The translations under genes and the position numbers were made by a program. Below, piece by piece: positions 42,920 to 55,448 of a stretch of DNA of 64,000 nucleotides. Source of the DNA: Epinephelus fuscoguttatus. Lineage: Eukaryota > Chordata > Actinopteri > Perciformes > Serranidae. The stretch covers positions 36,730,143-36,794,142 of the forward strand of contig NC_064761.1 in NCBI RefSeq assembly GCF_011397635.1, given 5' to 3'. Position 1 is the first letter of the stretch. Each line of letters begins with the position of its first letter. A model generated the notes under the pieces. It had not been told where the DNA came from, made no database searches, and saw only the letters and a list, made by a program, of their open reading frames with translations.

Positions 42920-45900
42920 ATGGCTCACTGCGGCTCCTCCGAGCCCATCGCTAAGGTACAGGCACCGCGTCCCGACAGCACCAAGCCGTCACAGGGTACC
43001 GTCGACCAGAGCATGAAGCCGGTGCTGTTCGAGATCTTCGGCGAGATCTGGACCGTCCAGTCTCGGCTCGGCCAGGGAGTCTCGGCCTCGGTGTACAGGG
43101 TCAGCTCGGGCAGAGCCACCACCGCGGCTGTCAAGGAGTTTCAGGCCGACACTCAGGGAGGAGATTACGGGTATCACAAGGAGAGGACCGTGCTGGAAGG
43201 CATCCAGGGACATAAAAACATAGGTAACAACATTATTTCACTATTGTACGGCCATCACAGTTACATCAGTCACTTACTGTCTGCAATACTGTCGACCATT
43301 GCTCATGTTATAGATATTAGTCATACAGTTCTTAATGCACCATTTTCTAACATGCACATATCATCTGTAACTGTCAACATAAATATTTGCATGTACAAAC
43401 TGTACTTTAGGGATACACAGCTTTAGCCAGGGGCCACTTTTGCAATATGAGACCAGGGGCCAGTTAATAAACATTAATAACAGTTCAGTCAGGAACACTT
43501 TTGTCAAAGAAAACTTTATTTCCATTTGCAATATTATATTTGGCGCTGTATTATATTTTGCAGTATGGCTCTGTTCTGGGGCCTGTCTGCCTTTCCTCGG
43601 GCCTACAAGAAAGCCTCTTCCACACGCCTGCATGGAAAGCATAAGGCAGAAATAGCACTCCTCTCTGCCCTTCCACATGCACGAGGCGGCAGTAGCTCAG
43701 TCCATAGGGACCTGGTTTGGGAACTGGAGGGTTGCCTGTTCGAGTCCCTGTCCGGACCAAAATATGGAGCGTGGACTGGTGGCTGGAGAGGGGCCAGTTC
43801 ACCTCCTGGGCACTGCCGAGGTGCCCTTGAGCAAGGCACTGAACCCCCCGCCCGCTCGGGGCTCCTCACCAAGGGCAGCCCCCTCACTCTGACATCTCTC
43901 CACTTTGTGCATGTATAGGTCCTGTTTGTGCATGTGTGTCTTTCAGACCTGTGTGTAATTGACAAGCAAGAGTGAAAACATTGAATTTCTCCTCAGGGGG
44001 ATTAATAAAGGAAATAAACTTAAACTAAACTTAAACTTAAATGAGGAAAGTCTGAGGCAGAGAGAGCAAACAGCAGAGAGCAGCAGCAAAGACCCCTGGG
44101 AACAGAACAGAGCAGCATCAATGACAAACAGAAATGACACTGATAAGTCAGACACAACATGAAAAGGAGGAGCTGGGGTGGAGGCAGGTTGCAAAGCGGC
44201 TTGCAGAGGAAGCAGCAACAATAGGCAGGCCAGAGCAGTTTAGGCATCCTGAATGAGATTTGCCAGTCGGTTGCATAGAAAGGAATCATGTGATGTATCA
44301 GCTGCTCCATCAGTTGATTGGGCTGTTTGAGATCAGCTGATCTAGCTGGGCTGTGAGCTGAGCTTGACATTGTGTCCTGCCTTAACTAACGATATGCTCA
44401 ATTTAGCACAATATTTATAATAAATGAATTGCCTGTTAGGGCGGCACGGTGGTGTGGTGGTTAGCACTCTTGCCTCACAGCAAGAGGGTTGCCGGTTCGA
44501 TCCCGGGCGTGAGAGCCTTTTTGTGCAGCGTTTGCATGTTCTCCCCGTGTCAGCGTGGGTTCTCTCCGGGCACTCCGGCTTCCTCCCACAGTCCAAAGAC
44601 ATGCAGGTTAATTGATAACTCTAAATTGTCCGTAGGTGTGAATGTGAGTGTGAATGGTTGTTTGTCTCTATGTGTCAGCTCTGTGATAGTCTGGTGACCT
44701 GTCCAGGGTGTACCCTGCCTCTCGCCCGATGTCAGCTGGGATAGGCTCCAGCCCCCCCGCGACCCTCAAGAGGATGAAGCGGTTAGAAGATGAATGAATG
44801 AATGAATGAATTGCCTATTATGAACGTTTCGATGCTTGCTGCCCTCACGCAAATGGAGTCAGCAGCCCCACACAGGTCAGGTGTATGCAGGGGTGTTTCT
44901 AGGACTTGAGGACACTCGGGGCTCCAAGTATCCCCTGAACCTCGAGGTCCACTGCCACTTTTTACCTTTTTTTCAACAAGCTCCATGTTGATGCTTTTTC
45001 TGTGCACTGATACATTATCCACATTCACATTACAAAAAAAATGCTGGTATGAATTTGTGAAGAAAATTGTTGGCGGGCCATCTATCGCTAATCCTAAATG
45101 TGTCTCTCAGACCTTAAGTTGAGTATCGCTGCTGAACATTTTCATCCAGCCCATCATGTATATCCATTCAGTATTTATTTATGCCAGTCATTTGTGGTAT
45201 GCACCTGGTAGAACATTCTGTAAGACCCTTTACAAATATATGTCCTGCTTTTTAATTCTGCAATATGATCTAACCTATGAAACAGGATTTGATTCCAGTA
45301 AAACAGGCTTTCAAATTTGTGTTTGTTTGTTCTCCCCTCAGTGACACTGTACGGGGTGTTCACCAACCACAGCTGTATGGGTGTTGCCACCCGTTGCCTT
45401 CTGCTGGAGCTCTTGGATGTCAGTGTGTCTGATCTGTTGGTGAGAGGCATCAGTGGTACCCAGGGTGGTCGGTAAGTAAGGTGATGTTTCTGCTTCTCAT
45501 GCAGTACAAACGCTGACTGTGGCAGGTTTACAGTTTATCAGAGCGTCTCCACTATGAATAAATTTGAGTGCGTAATGTGTTGCACCCTTGTCTGAATTGA
45601 CAAAAGGTGGAGCCTATCCCAGCTGACATTGGGCGAGAGGCAGGGTTCACCCTGGACAGGTCGCCAGACTATCACAGGGCTGACACATAGAGACAGACAA
45701 CCATTCACACTCAGATTCACACCTACGGACAATTTAGAGTCACCAATTAACCTGCATGACTTTGGATTGTGGAAGTCAGCCATAGTACCTGGAGTAAATC
45801 CACGCTGACACGGGGAGAAGATGCAAACTCTGCACAGAAGGGCTCCCCCACCCTGGGTTTGAACCAGGAATGACAATGCTAACCACTGCACCACCATGCC

Positions 45901-48900
45901 ACCACTGTGGAAGCTATCTCAGCTTAACAGGAGAACCTTGAAAATTACCTGCTTTGGCTAATTTTGTTTGTTTATACAATTAAAAATTTGTTTTTTCATA
46001 TTCCACGCAGCTATAGCGAAGTTAAAGCTGCATGCAGAGTATATGTTATGTTCACTCGAACGTTGATCAATGTAAATGGCGTTCTGTTGCCTTAATGATT
46101 GTTAATGCCAACAAATAAAACACCAAGGCTGTCAGATTTGGAACCCATAGCTTTATGCATATTTCTCCTTGTTGCTTTTAGTGTCGCTTGAAATATGACC
46201 AACGAATTTTGACTGTAGCTGAGGTTATACTTTTAAAAGCATGTCCGAAATATAGTGCTGCTGCTCCCAGGACAGAAAATGTCTTCTTTAATTCAGACAG
46301 TTGTATAATGGCGTGATACATGGTTCATGTGCCCATCACAAATGAAAAAAAACACCTACTTGAATAAAAATGGTTCAAATCTTCATATATTTAAGAGTGC
46401 TTTAGCTTCCGTTTTAACTTAATGTTAGGATTTTATTTCGGCAGACCCCAGCAGGGCCACTCCATGTGGCTTGTCCAGCACTGTGCCAGAGACATCCTGG
46501 AGGCTCTTGCCTTCCTTCACAGGGAAGGCTACGTCCACGCTGACCTCAAGCCACGCAACATTCTCTGGAGTGCCGATGACGAGTGCTTCAAGCTCATCGA
46601 CTTCGGCCTCAGCTTCAAAGAGGGAAACCAGGTGGGTATGCCTCGCAATTTGAAGGTCATTAATAGAGTATCTGCGATAACTGTATTTCTAACTCTCTCC
46701 CTGCCTCACCTCCTCCAGGATGTCAAGTACATCCAGACAGACGGGTATCGCGCTCCAGAGGCCGAGCTTCAGAACAGCCTCGCTCAGGCTGGGGTGGAGG
46801 TGGAGGGGGACTCGGGCTGCACGGCCGCCATAGACCTGTGGAGCCTTGGTATCATCCTGTTGGAGATGTTCTCAGGAATCAAACTCAAAGACACCGTCCG
46901 CTCACAGGAGTGGAAGGTAATGATGACGATAAAGATTTAAAGGGACAAGAAGGTCTCAAAATGTATGAATGCAGAGAAAGAAAAAAACATAAAGTAAGAG
47001 GAAATATCTCTTTATAAAATAAGAAACTGACACTGCAGGACTTAATTATTTAAATAAAGGAAGTTTGTAGAAGTTTTGAATCATCTGTTATCAGTAAGGA
47101 AACGTCTCATAGAGCAGAACCTCACATGGAAAAGATAAATCGATCTTCTTTGATTTGTTTCCTTCTCCTTTAGGACAACAGTGCTGCCATTGTTGACCAT
47201 CTTTTTGCCAGCAACAGTGTGGTGTGCCCCGCCATCCCTGTCTATCACCTTAGAGACCTTATCAAAAGGTTCGCTCTCACACACTCAGCTGGCGTTTCAG
47301 ACTGCTTGGATATGATTACTGTTATTCACTATACTGTGTTGGCCTGCTATCTGTGTAAGCAGACTGTTGTCAGTACTTTTGTTCCATTGGACTTTTGTCG
47401 CGTTGTGTCTGCAGCATGCTTCTCAACGACCCAAAGCAAAGATGCACTGCTGAAACTGCCCTGCTGAGCCCATTCTTCAGTATTCCCTTTGGTATGTGTC
47501 AATATTTGAGACTTCCACCAGGATTAACACATCTCGAAGTGAACCATATTTAATCAGTGTGCTTGTGTGTGTGTCAGCTCCTCACATTGAGGACCTGGTT
47601 CTGCTGCCCACTCCAGTCCTGCGTTTGCTCAACCTGATAGATGACAGCCATCTGCACAATGAAGAAGAGTACGAAGGTACAACAATGCATATGTTTTCTG
47701 TCTTTAATTTATGAATGACTTGTGCCTAGTTCACACTGAACTTTAGCCCTGATTTTCCACTCATTCCCCAACTAATGTCTCAGGTTAAAGGCAAATCACC
47801 GTCGCCTCAGTGCTTGCAAATCAGCACTTGAGCGCTGAGTGAACTTTTCAAAGACGCGAGTCGAGAGCCTTGGCAATGCATCGCAGATATCTCACAGGCT
47901 AAATATCTGGACCTGTCAGGGAGCTACAGCCAGTAAGAGCACATGACACGGCTTGAGGGAGAACCTAGGGTACGGGTCGCCTGGAATAATAGGAACTTTA
48001 CCATATGTGCTTTATTTGCAACACAGACCAAAGCTGTTTTTGCACCTAGAGGAAGCAGGCCATGGCTGCTTTCAGTACCTACTACAGTTACCCTTACTAA
48101 GTACGTACTGTTGCATAAAGTATCCATAAATTTGGGACTACTTTGTTATCACATTGCACCTTTAACTTTGAGCCTCATGCTCATATATTCGTTGCAATCG
48201 ATAATGTGAATTTAAGTATATTGAAATATTGATTACACACACAAGTCACAAATAAGATACGGTACTCAGGCGATGTGACTTTGGTTTCAACTGTACAGAG
48301 AACTGGGGGTTGGAATAGCTAGAAAAGCATACTTGCACGTGGTATCACGTCATTTCTCGTGTCACTTCTCGCATATGGTTTTCGTGAAAAAGGTAGTTTG
48401 GAGACCAGACAAACTTATCTTGGATTTCTCTTGTGAAAGATCTCATAGCGTGTGAGCCGTGTTGCCCCTCAGTGATGTATGGTGAAAACCAAAACGACTT
48501 CAAGACTCCATATAAGAGAGCAATATGTGTAGCGTGAACAGAACAGCGGTCTGATGACTTTGAAAGTCATGCTGTGTGAACTAGGCAGTGGTTAATTACT
48601 GAGTTGATTTCCTGTTTATTTATCGTATATAGAGGTACAAGTAAGTCAAAAGGTCTGCCATTGTGTCTTCCAGACATCCTGGAGGACATGAAAGAGGAGT
48701 GCCAGAAGTATGGCTCTGTGGTTTCTCTGCTCATCCCCAAGGAGAACCCAGGGAAAGGACAGGTTAGACTGTTGATCTATGAACCAGCAATCTTCAAAAT
48801 GTTTCAGTTAAACTACAGGAGTCACAGGGAACTCTCGGAGTTAGAAATATTTGTCATACAGATGTATTAATCGTACAGAACCTCCACTGTGTTTCAGATG

Positions 48901-50628
48901 TACAGACTTCATTAGGTTGTAGCACACTAAACTTTATGAAGACACATTTTGTACAATGAAATAATGATTTAAAAATTTGTGTAAAATATGAGGGAAAGGT
49001 GCCAATATACTCTTTTTTTCAGTTGAAGTACATTATAAAGATGATTTTAGCAGAATTTAGCAGTATTATTCTGTTAATTGACTTCATTAACACAGGTACC
49101 CTGACTAAAGTGATACAGTGGTCTCTTCTTTACTTACCTACCCCCCAATGTTCACTGGGTGCAGCTGCATTGTTACTGCGACTGCCTATATAAGCTTGTA
49201 ATTATTGACAGTTGACTTGAAATCAGTATTTAATGGCACGTTTCATTGTTAGTGATGTCGTCTCAGCATATTTTCAGCAAATCAAAGCTGCAGCCATCAT
49301 GGTTGTTTTCGAAAATGTCTCAACGGTGCTCCTTTTTACGGTCTTCGTCTCAAAAACATCCCATACTAGATAAACGGTTGTGATTGGGGCAGCATGTCTC
49401 AGGCCGCTGGAAATAATTTAGACTCGCAGATTCATCTGGTTTCTTGGAGAGAATAAAGGCCAGGACACCTGCTGCATCTTTTACTGCCTGGAAAATGCAA
49501 TGTCGGGCACTGTGTGCAACCCTTGTGCCTACATTCAAGGGCTCACAGGCAGACTGAAGAATATTTAGTGATTCAAGGACTTTTATTAAGTCAGCGGTGT
49601 GTCAGTTAGGACAGATAAGCACACAGGAGGTTCCATTTCAGTCTTTTATTTTAAGGCAGTTTGAGCTGGTTTGAACCGAAGAAAAGAATAAAGAATGTTA
49701 AACATCATGATTCCTGCTTTGGAATAATTAATGACCCAACAAAGGTAAATTAACTTTATACACAATAACTATAAACATAGGAATAAGGAAATAACTTAAA
49801 CTTAACTTAAGCAACACAACAGATGAATAATGATCTTGTAAGGTTCATATACTAGATTTAAACAACTGGATGAGGCGGGTCCTCTGTTCTCCAGAGAAAA
49901 GGATTGCCACCTGTGAGCTGCTGCTACATTTAGACTTTGGGCTCTGCTCATCCAGGAAGAGGGAGGCAGGTAGGAGGTGGCTGGGGATTTTCCATAAGCA
50001 CCACATCATATCCTACTTAACTGAAATCCCGAATTCTGAGCTGATCTTCTTCCAGTGCGTATTAAAATACAGTCCATGGGACAGATGTAAAGCTCTGGGT
50101 AGCCCTGAATGTTCGACTTCTCCTCAAGATATCTGCCAGACATGCAGGACACATTGCTGAGATCCAAAAGTTGCTGCTTGAAAAACAAGTGCTTGGGAAC
50201 ACTTGCGTGCCACTACGGTGTGACTCTCGCTTTTGAGTGTCTCATCGGTGCATCTACATCTACAACAGTGGATTTGAAGGGGTAAAAAATGTGGCATGTG
50301 TACAGGCCCTTTGCTTGTTAAACAAAAATGTAACATGTATGTATTCTAGTGGACTCTGATCCGCAACGAAGCCATGGCACGACCAGAGAGCATTGCAGCT
50401 ACATCCAGTCAACATTGGGGATTACATACACTCATTCATTCACCTACTAATTTCTCAACATGTCCTGTGTGTGGCCATCAGGTGTTTGTAGAGTATGCCA
50501 ACTCCAGCGACTCCAAAGAGGCTCAGAGGCTGCTGACGGGCCGCACCTTCGACGGGAAGTTTGTCGTGGCCACCTTCTACCCTCTCAGCGCCTATAAAAG
50601 AGGTTACTTGTACCAGACTGTGCAGTGA
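42920..50628 (+). CDS. uhmk1: U2AF homology motif kinase 1 (KIS), 9 exons
   Basis: Exons: 42920-43223, 45342-45471, 46445-46631, 46719-46916, 47174-47268, 47415-47491, 47578-47676, 48674-48762, 50482-50628; 1326 nt, 441 residues (human 419). It is a nuclear Ser/Thr kinase known to phosphorylate splicing factor SF1, p27Kip1 and stathmin. The kinase domain spans about 40-330: Gly loop LGQGVSASVY (50-59), K72, catalytic D178 in HADLKPRN (HAD replacing HRD, normal for KIS), DFG 197-199, APE 219-221. The C-terminal U2AF homology motif (about 345-441) includes the KYGSVVSLLIPKENPGKGQ and VFVEYANSSDSKEAQ strands and the ligand-binding R-x-F in GRTF (414-416). It ends YKRGYLYQTVQ. The start at 42920 gives a longer N-terminus than human; M32 at 43013 has a better -3 base and could also serve. 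All introns are GT-AG. It appears intact. Confidence 0.97.
43685..44025 (+). mobile_element. tRNA-derived SINE (second family), intron 1 of uhmk1
   Basis: Head GCGGCAGTAGCTCAGTCCAT, B-box-like GTTCGAGTCCC, middle GGCACTGCCGAGGTGCCCTT, and 3' end CTCAGGGGGATTAATAAAGG followed by a TAAACT-type tail. It matches 31829-32160 in opposite orientation. Confidence 0.8.
44439..44804 (+). mobile_element. full-length tRNA-derived SINE with (AATG)n tail
   Basis: Head GGGCGGCACGGTGGTGTGGT, A box GTGGTTAGCACTC, B box GGTTCGATCCC, then the body with CATGCAGGTTAATTGATAAC and a (GAAT)n tail. It is flanked by 16-bp duplications (44423-44438 and 44805-44820) differing at one base. It is the reference copy for the fragments at 2155, 18470, 34636 and 45604. 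Confidence 0.9.
45604..45903 (-). mobile_element. near full-length SINE, antisense, intron 2 of uhmk1
   Basis: Starts with reverse CAGCTGACATTGGGCGAGAG and ends with reverse tRNA head text (CTAACCACTGCACCACCATG). Same family as 44439, opposite orientation. No clear duplication. Confidence 0.8.
45910..46440. other. uhmk1 intron 2, nothing assigned
   Basis: AT-rich intron sequence up to the acceptor at 46441-46444. Confidence 0.5.
47723..48587. mobile_element. MITE with TGCCTAGTTCACAC ends
   Basis: TGCCTAGTTCACAC at the left and GTGTGAACTAGGCA at the right are perfect 14-bp inverted repeats around an 865-bp non-coding core filling most of uhmk1 intron 7. Confidence 0.7.
48871..50340. other. 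uhmk1 intron 8, no repeat identified
   Basis: 1.7 kb intron with AT-rich and mixed sequence. Frames near 49870-50160 are domain-free. Confidence 0.45.
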
Positions 50629-50870
50629 AGTCCTGAAGTTCAATTTACACCTCTGCACTGTTTGCATGGAAAAACACAACTGCATAAGCCACCACTGGGG
50701 AGAGCTCATTTTCTGCCTTTGAAAATAACCACCACAGGTCATGAGTGGCTGCCCTGCAGTTTGAGTTCAGATGATTCAGTTATTAATAAGTGTAGTTCAA
50801 AGTTCTGCATGTGTGGTTTTCTACGGTCAATCTGTTTCACGCAGAGTGTAAATTGAACTCAGCTGTGAGG

Positions 50871-50876
50871 AATAAA
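50871..50876 (+). terminator. polyadenylation signal of uhmk1
   Basis: AATAAA 243 bp after the stop codon. It implies a much shorter 3' UTR than human UHMK1 is known to have, so further signals downstream are possible. Confidence 0.65.
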
Positions 50877-50899
50877 CAGCAACACTTTATTTCTGCTGC

Positions 50900-51650
50900 T
50901 GCCTCCAGTCTGTGTGCTAGTCTTTATCAGTGCATACCCCTCTAGAGCTTGAAGGTGACCTGCACCTATCTCATTTAATGACTCCAGGCCAGAGGTCTGT
51001 TGTCTGGGTACAGCAGTTTCTGTTCTAGCTTCCATTTCACCATCATTCATTTCTAGAAATTACCACACTGAAAGAATGAGTAATTAGGACAAGTAAAATC
51101 TTCTCCGATGTGGGTTGCTAGAACAAAAGTCTGAGAATCTGTGTTTCACATTACATCTAAAGAGTTTCATATCTGTAGACAAAGTGAAACACTTAATCTC
51201 ATCAGTTGAGTCAGGGATGTGAGAAGAAACATGTAGCAGGGTAACACTCATCTCTCAGTAGTATGAGTGGGAGTTTTATGTCTGTCAAACCTGAAATAAT
51301 AATAAATCTTAGGTTATTATTTCTTAAATTGAACATTTAATGAGAGGAATCAGCGTGGTACAAGGGGATTATACAGGTGTCCTCTGCTGGCTCCTCAGGC
51401 TGTTTTCAGGGAGAAGTGGTTTGGAGTGACCCCCCTCCACCAGCTGGTAGTTTTCACTCAGTCTCTGCCATTATCTGAGCAAGCCAAGGGCCCCTAGTGC
51501 CCTGCCCTGTAGCCTTATGCTTTGTAGCTTTTTATTTTCAAAAGTCTACATACTCAGAGAATATTTATATCATCCGTTGACTTTGCTCCCATTTATATGG
51601 AAGCCCATTGAAGCAAAAGAGTGGAAAGAAAAGATCCTGTGAGTCACTGT
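50900..51650. other. intergenic downstream of uhmk1
   Basis: No gene, RNA gene or named repeat. It could hold an extended uhmk1 3' UTR. Confidence 0.4.
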
Positions 51651-51659
51651 GAGAAACTT

Positions 51660-52870
51660 TCTTGAAATAATAGTATCTGATTTAGTATCTCCAAATAACA
51701 GTATCTCGAAATAATGACTTAGTACTTCAAAATAATACTTAGTATCTCAAAATGATGACTTAGTTTGTCAAAATAATGACTTAGTATCTTGAAATAATGA
51801 CTTAGTATGTCAAAAAACAACTTAGAATCTTGAAGTTATGACTTGGCATCTCAACAATGACTTAGTATCTCAAAAAAAATACTTTTTATCTTGAAATAAT
51901 GACTAAGTATGTCAACAGAATGACTTGCTTTCTTGAAATTTTGACGTAGTATCTCGAAATAATGACTTAGTATTTTGGGGAAAAAAATGACGAAGTATCT
52001 CAAATTAATGACTTAGTATCTCGAGAAAAAAAAATGACTAAGTATCTCAAATTAATGACTTGGTATCTTAAAATCGCGACTTAATATCTTGAAATAATGA
52101 CTTAGCATCTCAAAATAATGACTTAGTATCTCGGAAAAAATGACTAAGTATCTCAAATTAATGACTTAGTGTCTTAAAATCACGACTTAGTATCTTGAAA
52201 TAATGACTCATTATCTCAGAATAATGACTAAGTGTCTCGAAATAATGACCTAGAATAAAAAATGACTTAGTAATACAAATTAATGACTTAATATCTCAAA
52301 ATTATGACTTAGTATCTTGAAATGATGTTTCGGAATAATGACTAAATATGTTGACAATGACTTGGCATCTCAAAATAATGACTTAGTATCTCGGAAAAAT
52401 GACTAAGTATCTCAAAATAATCTCAAAATAATCCAGAATAATTCCTTAGTATTAAAAAAACTTATAAGTAATTCAAATGAATGACTTAGTTTCTTAAAAT
52501 CACGACTTAGTATCTTGAAATAATGACTTAGTATCTCGACATAATGACATGATGTCTCGAAGTTTTGACTTATTTTCTCAAAATAATGACCTAGTTTCTC
52601 AAATGATCACTTAGTATCTTGAAATGAAAACTCTGTGACTCAAAATAAAGACTTAGAATCTCAAAATAATGACGTTGCATCTCAGAAGAAGTATCTTGAA
52701 TCAATGACTTGGTATTTCGAAATGATGACTAAATATCTGGGTATAACGACTTAGCATCTCGATATAATGACTTAGCATCTCAAAGAATTTGTATCTTAGT
52801 AATAATGATTAACTTTCTTAAAATTTTGGACCTTCCATTCATGATGGTAGACCCAATATTTTGAGATACT
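51660..52870. repeat. degenerate 21/22-bp satellite
   Basis: The unit AGTATCTCAAAATAATGACT (plus one T) recurs about every 21-22 bp for 1.2 kb, roughly 50 or more times, with variants CTTGAAAT, CTCGAAAT and interrupted A-runs. Frequent stops mean no coding frame. Confidence 0.9.
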
Positions 52871-52879
52871 AAGTCTCTA

Positions 52880-53926
52880 TTTTGAGGGAGTATATCATAA
52901 CGACTAACAGGATCTTCTTTTCATCACATTGGCGGAAATATGCTTCCATACCTTTATGAGGACATACAGTGAGTTTTGTGTTTTGACTACAACACTGAAC
53001 AGCACATGAACAAGTGAATATTTTTGAGTGCATGCTGAAAATGACTGATGTATGAATAAAATCTGAAAATTTTCCAGTTGGAAAATGAGTGTATGAACAA
53101 ATCTAGTAGAAGCTCCAGTAGTGGTAGAAAGTGTCTTCTGACTAACTTAAACCAAGTACGCTTTACTTTTTAGTGACCTTGTAGTCATGGTGTAATGGGA
53201 ATAACAGTCCAGAGCCAAAGTGCTGAGCAGCCTATAGCTGTTTAGAGTCTCACTGAGACAGGAGGAAGTGCAGATATACAGTAGCCAGTGTACATGTAAG
53301 AAAAGTGGTTAAAAGCCACTGTGTGTAATGTTTGCAGTGTCTTTAAAATCTTGCTAATGGCTTAGGTTGTTATTTGAAGAAAATTGGGACAATCTAGTGG
53401 ACGTTGGTGCAGTTTATGTGTCGCTTTCGCCAAAGTTGGACATTTTTGAATCCTGCACATGGTGGCTTTAAAGATTGTGTCGCACTATGCATATGAGACG
53501 TGTAGAGAGAATGTTCAGTGGCGACTGCACTAAATAGATTGTTACAGTCTTCAAGTGAGACTTTTAATCTTTCAGTTAGTTTGTGCATGAACCAGTGGAT
53601 TGATACATAGACTGCAAACCTTGTAGAAATATGTTTCACAAAGGTGTCTGTTTTTGGTGAACCCAAAATGCAGGATATAGAATTGTGTCATACCTTTGTC
53701 AATGTCAAGAGATGTTGCTAGTTGCATGACTGGAGAGGAAAGTTTTATGAATCAGTAATGTGACAGAAATGTCGTAAATTGTGCAGTCTTGAAATGAAAT
53801 AATATAATTTTGTTGTGTTATATTGATTCTATCAGGGCAGTGAGACAGCTTTACCGATAGAGTCCAGGAAGAGGCATGATATGGTGGTTAGCAGTGACAA
53901 AGAGTTGTCAAGCTCTGTAATTTTGC
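52880..53926. other. intergenic, nothing assigned
   Basis: No gene or repeat that I can name; the 90-codon minus frame near 53394-53666 is domain-free. Confidence 0.4.
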
Positions 53927-53934
53927 AGTGGAAT

Positions 53935-54293
53935 TAGGGCTGCATGATATGAGGAAAATATGCAATATGCAATAACGTTGTTAAATATTGCAATAATGAT
54001 ATTACTTGCCATTAGCTAACTAGCTAAAACACAACTTTGCTTGTTCAATTATAAAATGAACGGAAATTCCAGCATTCTTTTATTGAACAAATTGAACATT
54101 GAACTAAACACAAAAGGCACCAATAAAAAAGAATGATAGTTACATTTTAAAGTGCAGTTTTCTACTGATACTCTCTTTCAGCTAACTAAAATAAAATCCC
54201 TGACTGCAATATCGCGGTCTTTCATGATGCGTTTATCGCACAGGTCGACACTGCAATCACGCAAAAAAAAGAAAGATATATTGTGCAGCCCTA
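53935..54293. mobile_element. hAT-like MITE with perfect 8-bp TSD
   Basis: Ends TAGGGCTGCATGATAT and ATATTGTGCAGCCCTA are inverted repeats. The octamer AGTGGAAT directly flanks both sides (53927-53934 and 54294-54301). It is 359 bp and non-coding, with the same family interior as the copy at 61243. Confidence 0.9.
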
Positions 54294-54950
54294 AGTGGAA
54301 TGTACTTTTACATTGTAGATGCATGGATTATTTTGTTCAGTTGGACTGGATATGTAGTATCCGTCACACCCACTCAGTCACACTGAAACAATGATTTCTA
54401 CACAAGTGCCCTCTGACATTCAAGCTAGCTACCTAACCAAAATGCTGCTATAACAACAGGTTGTATGACACCTGCTCGTGTCGATTTTCCTCAAGTAGCC
54501 AAACAGTTGCAGATGCCTTAGAGAATACTTCCCTTCCAAGTTACAAAATGGAGCAGGAAACTATTTTAGCTTCTTCGTAAAGCTGGCTCATTCTTCACTG
54601 TATTTTTGTTAAAGCCAGACTGTGTATGTTTTACCCAACAGCAGCAACTGCGACTAGAACTGACAATGATAGTATGATGCTAATCCCAGTGTTGGAATTA
54701 AGCACCAGCCACAAGCCAAATGCTGTGACTGCTAGATTTGCTTCACTCAACAACAGCCAAAAAAAAAAAACACTGGTAAATTATTGAGTCACTGGAAGAT
54801 TTTGGAATCTATCAGCTCCAGTGACAGGTGGACAAAATACTAATTCCCATCCCTGGATCATGCTACTATTAGCTACAGCTAATGCTAACCTAATGGGTTA
54901 GCTAAATTTTGAACAACTAAATACTAGAAATGCTAACCTACAATTTAGCA

Positions 54951-55448
54951 TTAAAGGGACAGTTAACCCCAAAATCAAAAATACATATTTTTATTCTTAC
55001 CTGTAGTGCTGTTTATCAGACTAGGTTGTTCTGGTGTGAGTTGCAGAGCATGCATCTTCTCATGGACTAGAGGCTTGTGCTTGTGACAGCATGAGATGTA
55101 AACATTAATGATGTCCTCCTCAGCTGAGCTGTAACGTTAGCAAGCTCAGTGGTACTACGTGAGCTAGCAGGAGAGTAGTTGAAACATATAAAACTACTCA
55201 GATTGTCCTGAGTAATGGTCATGATTTCATGAGGAGTTTTTCAAATGTATTTTTTTTTTTTTTTGTGCTTTGAGCACCACAAGCCGAGTCCCATCTAGTT
55301 CCATTATATTGGAGAGAAGGCAGACATCTCTACTGCCGATATCTCCAACAGTTGGCAACTCACACCAAAACAATCCGGACTGATATATAGCACTACAGCT
55401 AAGAGAAAAAATATGTATTTTTGACTTTGGGGTGAACTGTCCCTTTAA
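54951..55448. mobile_element. piggyBac-like MITE, TTAA-flanked
   Basis: TTAA at both edges followed by AAGGGACAGTTAACCCC on the left and GGGGTGAACTGTCCCTT on the right. The inverted repeats extend about 90 bp (for example AAAAATACATATTTTT and CTGTAGTGCT). TTAA duplication plus terminal GGG is the piggyBac signature. Non-coding. Confidence 0.85.

Noticed and set aside
44448-44512. tRNA-like gene with A and B boxes
   Set aside because: The tRNA-like text is the head of a SINE with body, tail and target-site duplication; no complete cloverleaf could be drawn with confidence.
51660-52870. CRISPR-like array
   Set aside because: Units are directly tandem and degenerate with no unique spacers, and the DNA is a vertebrate nuclear genome.
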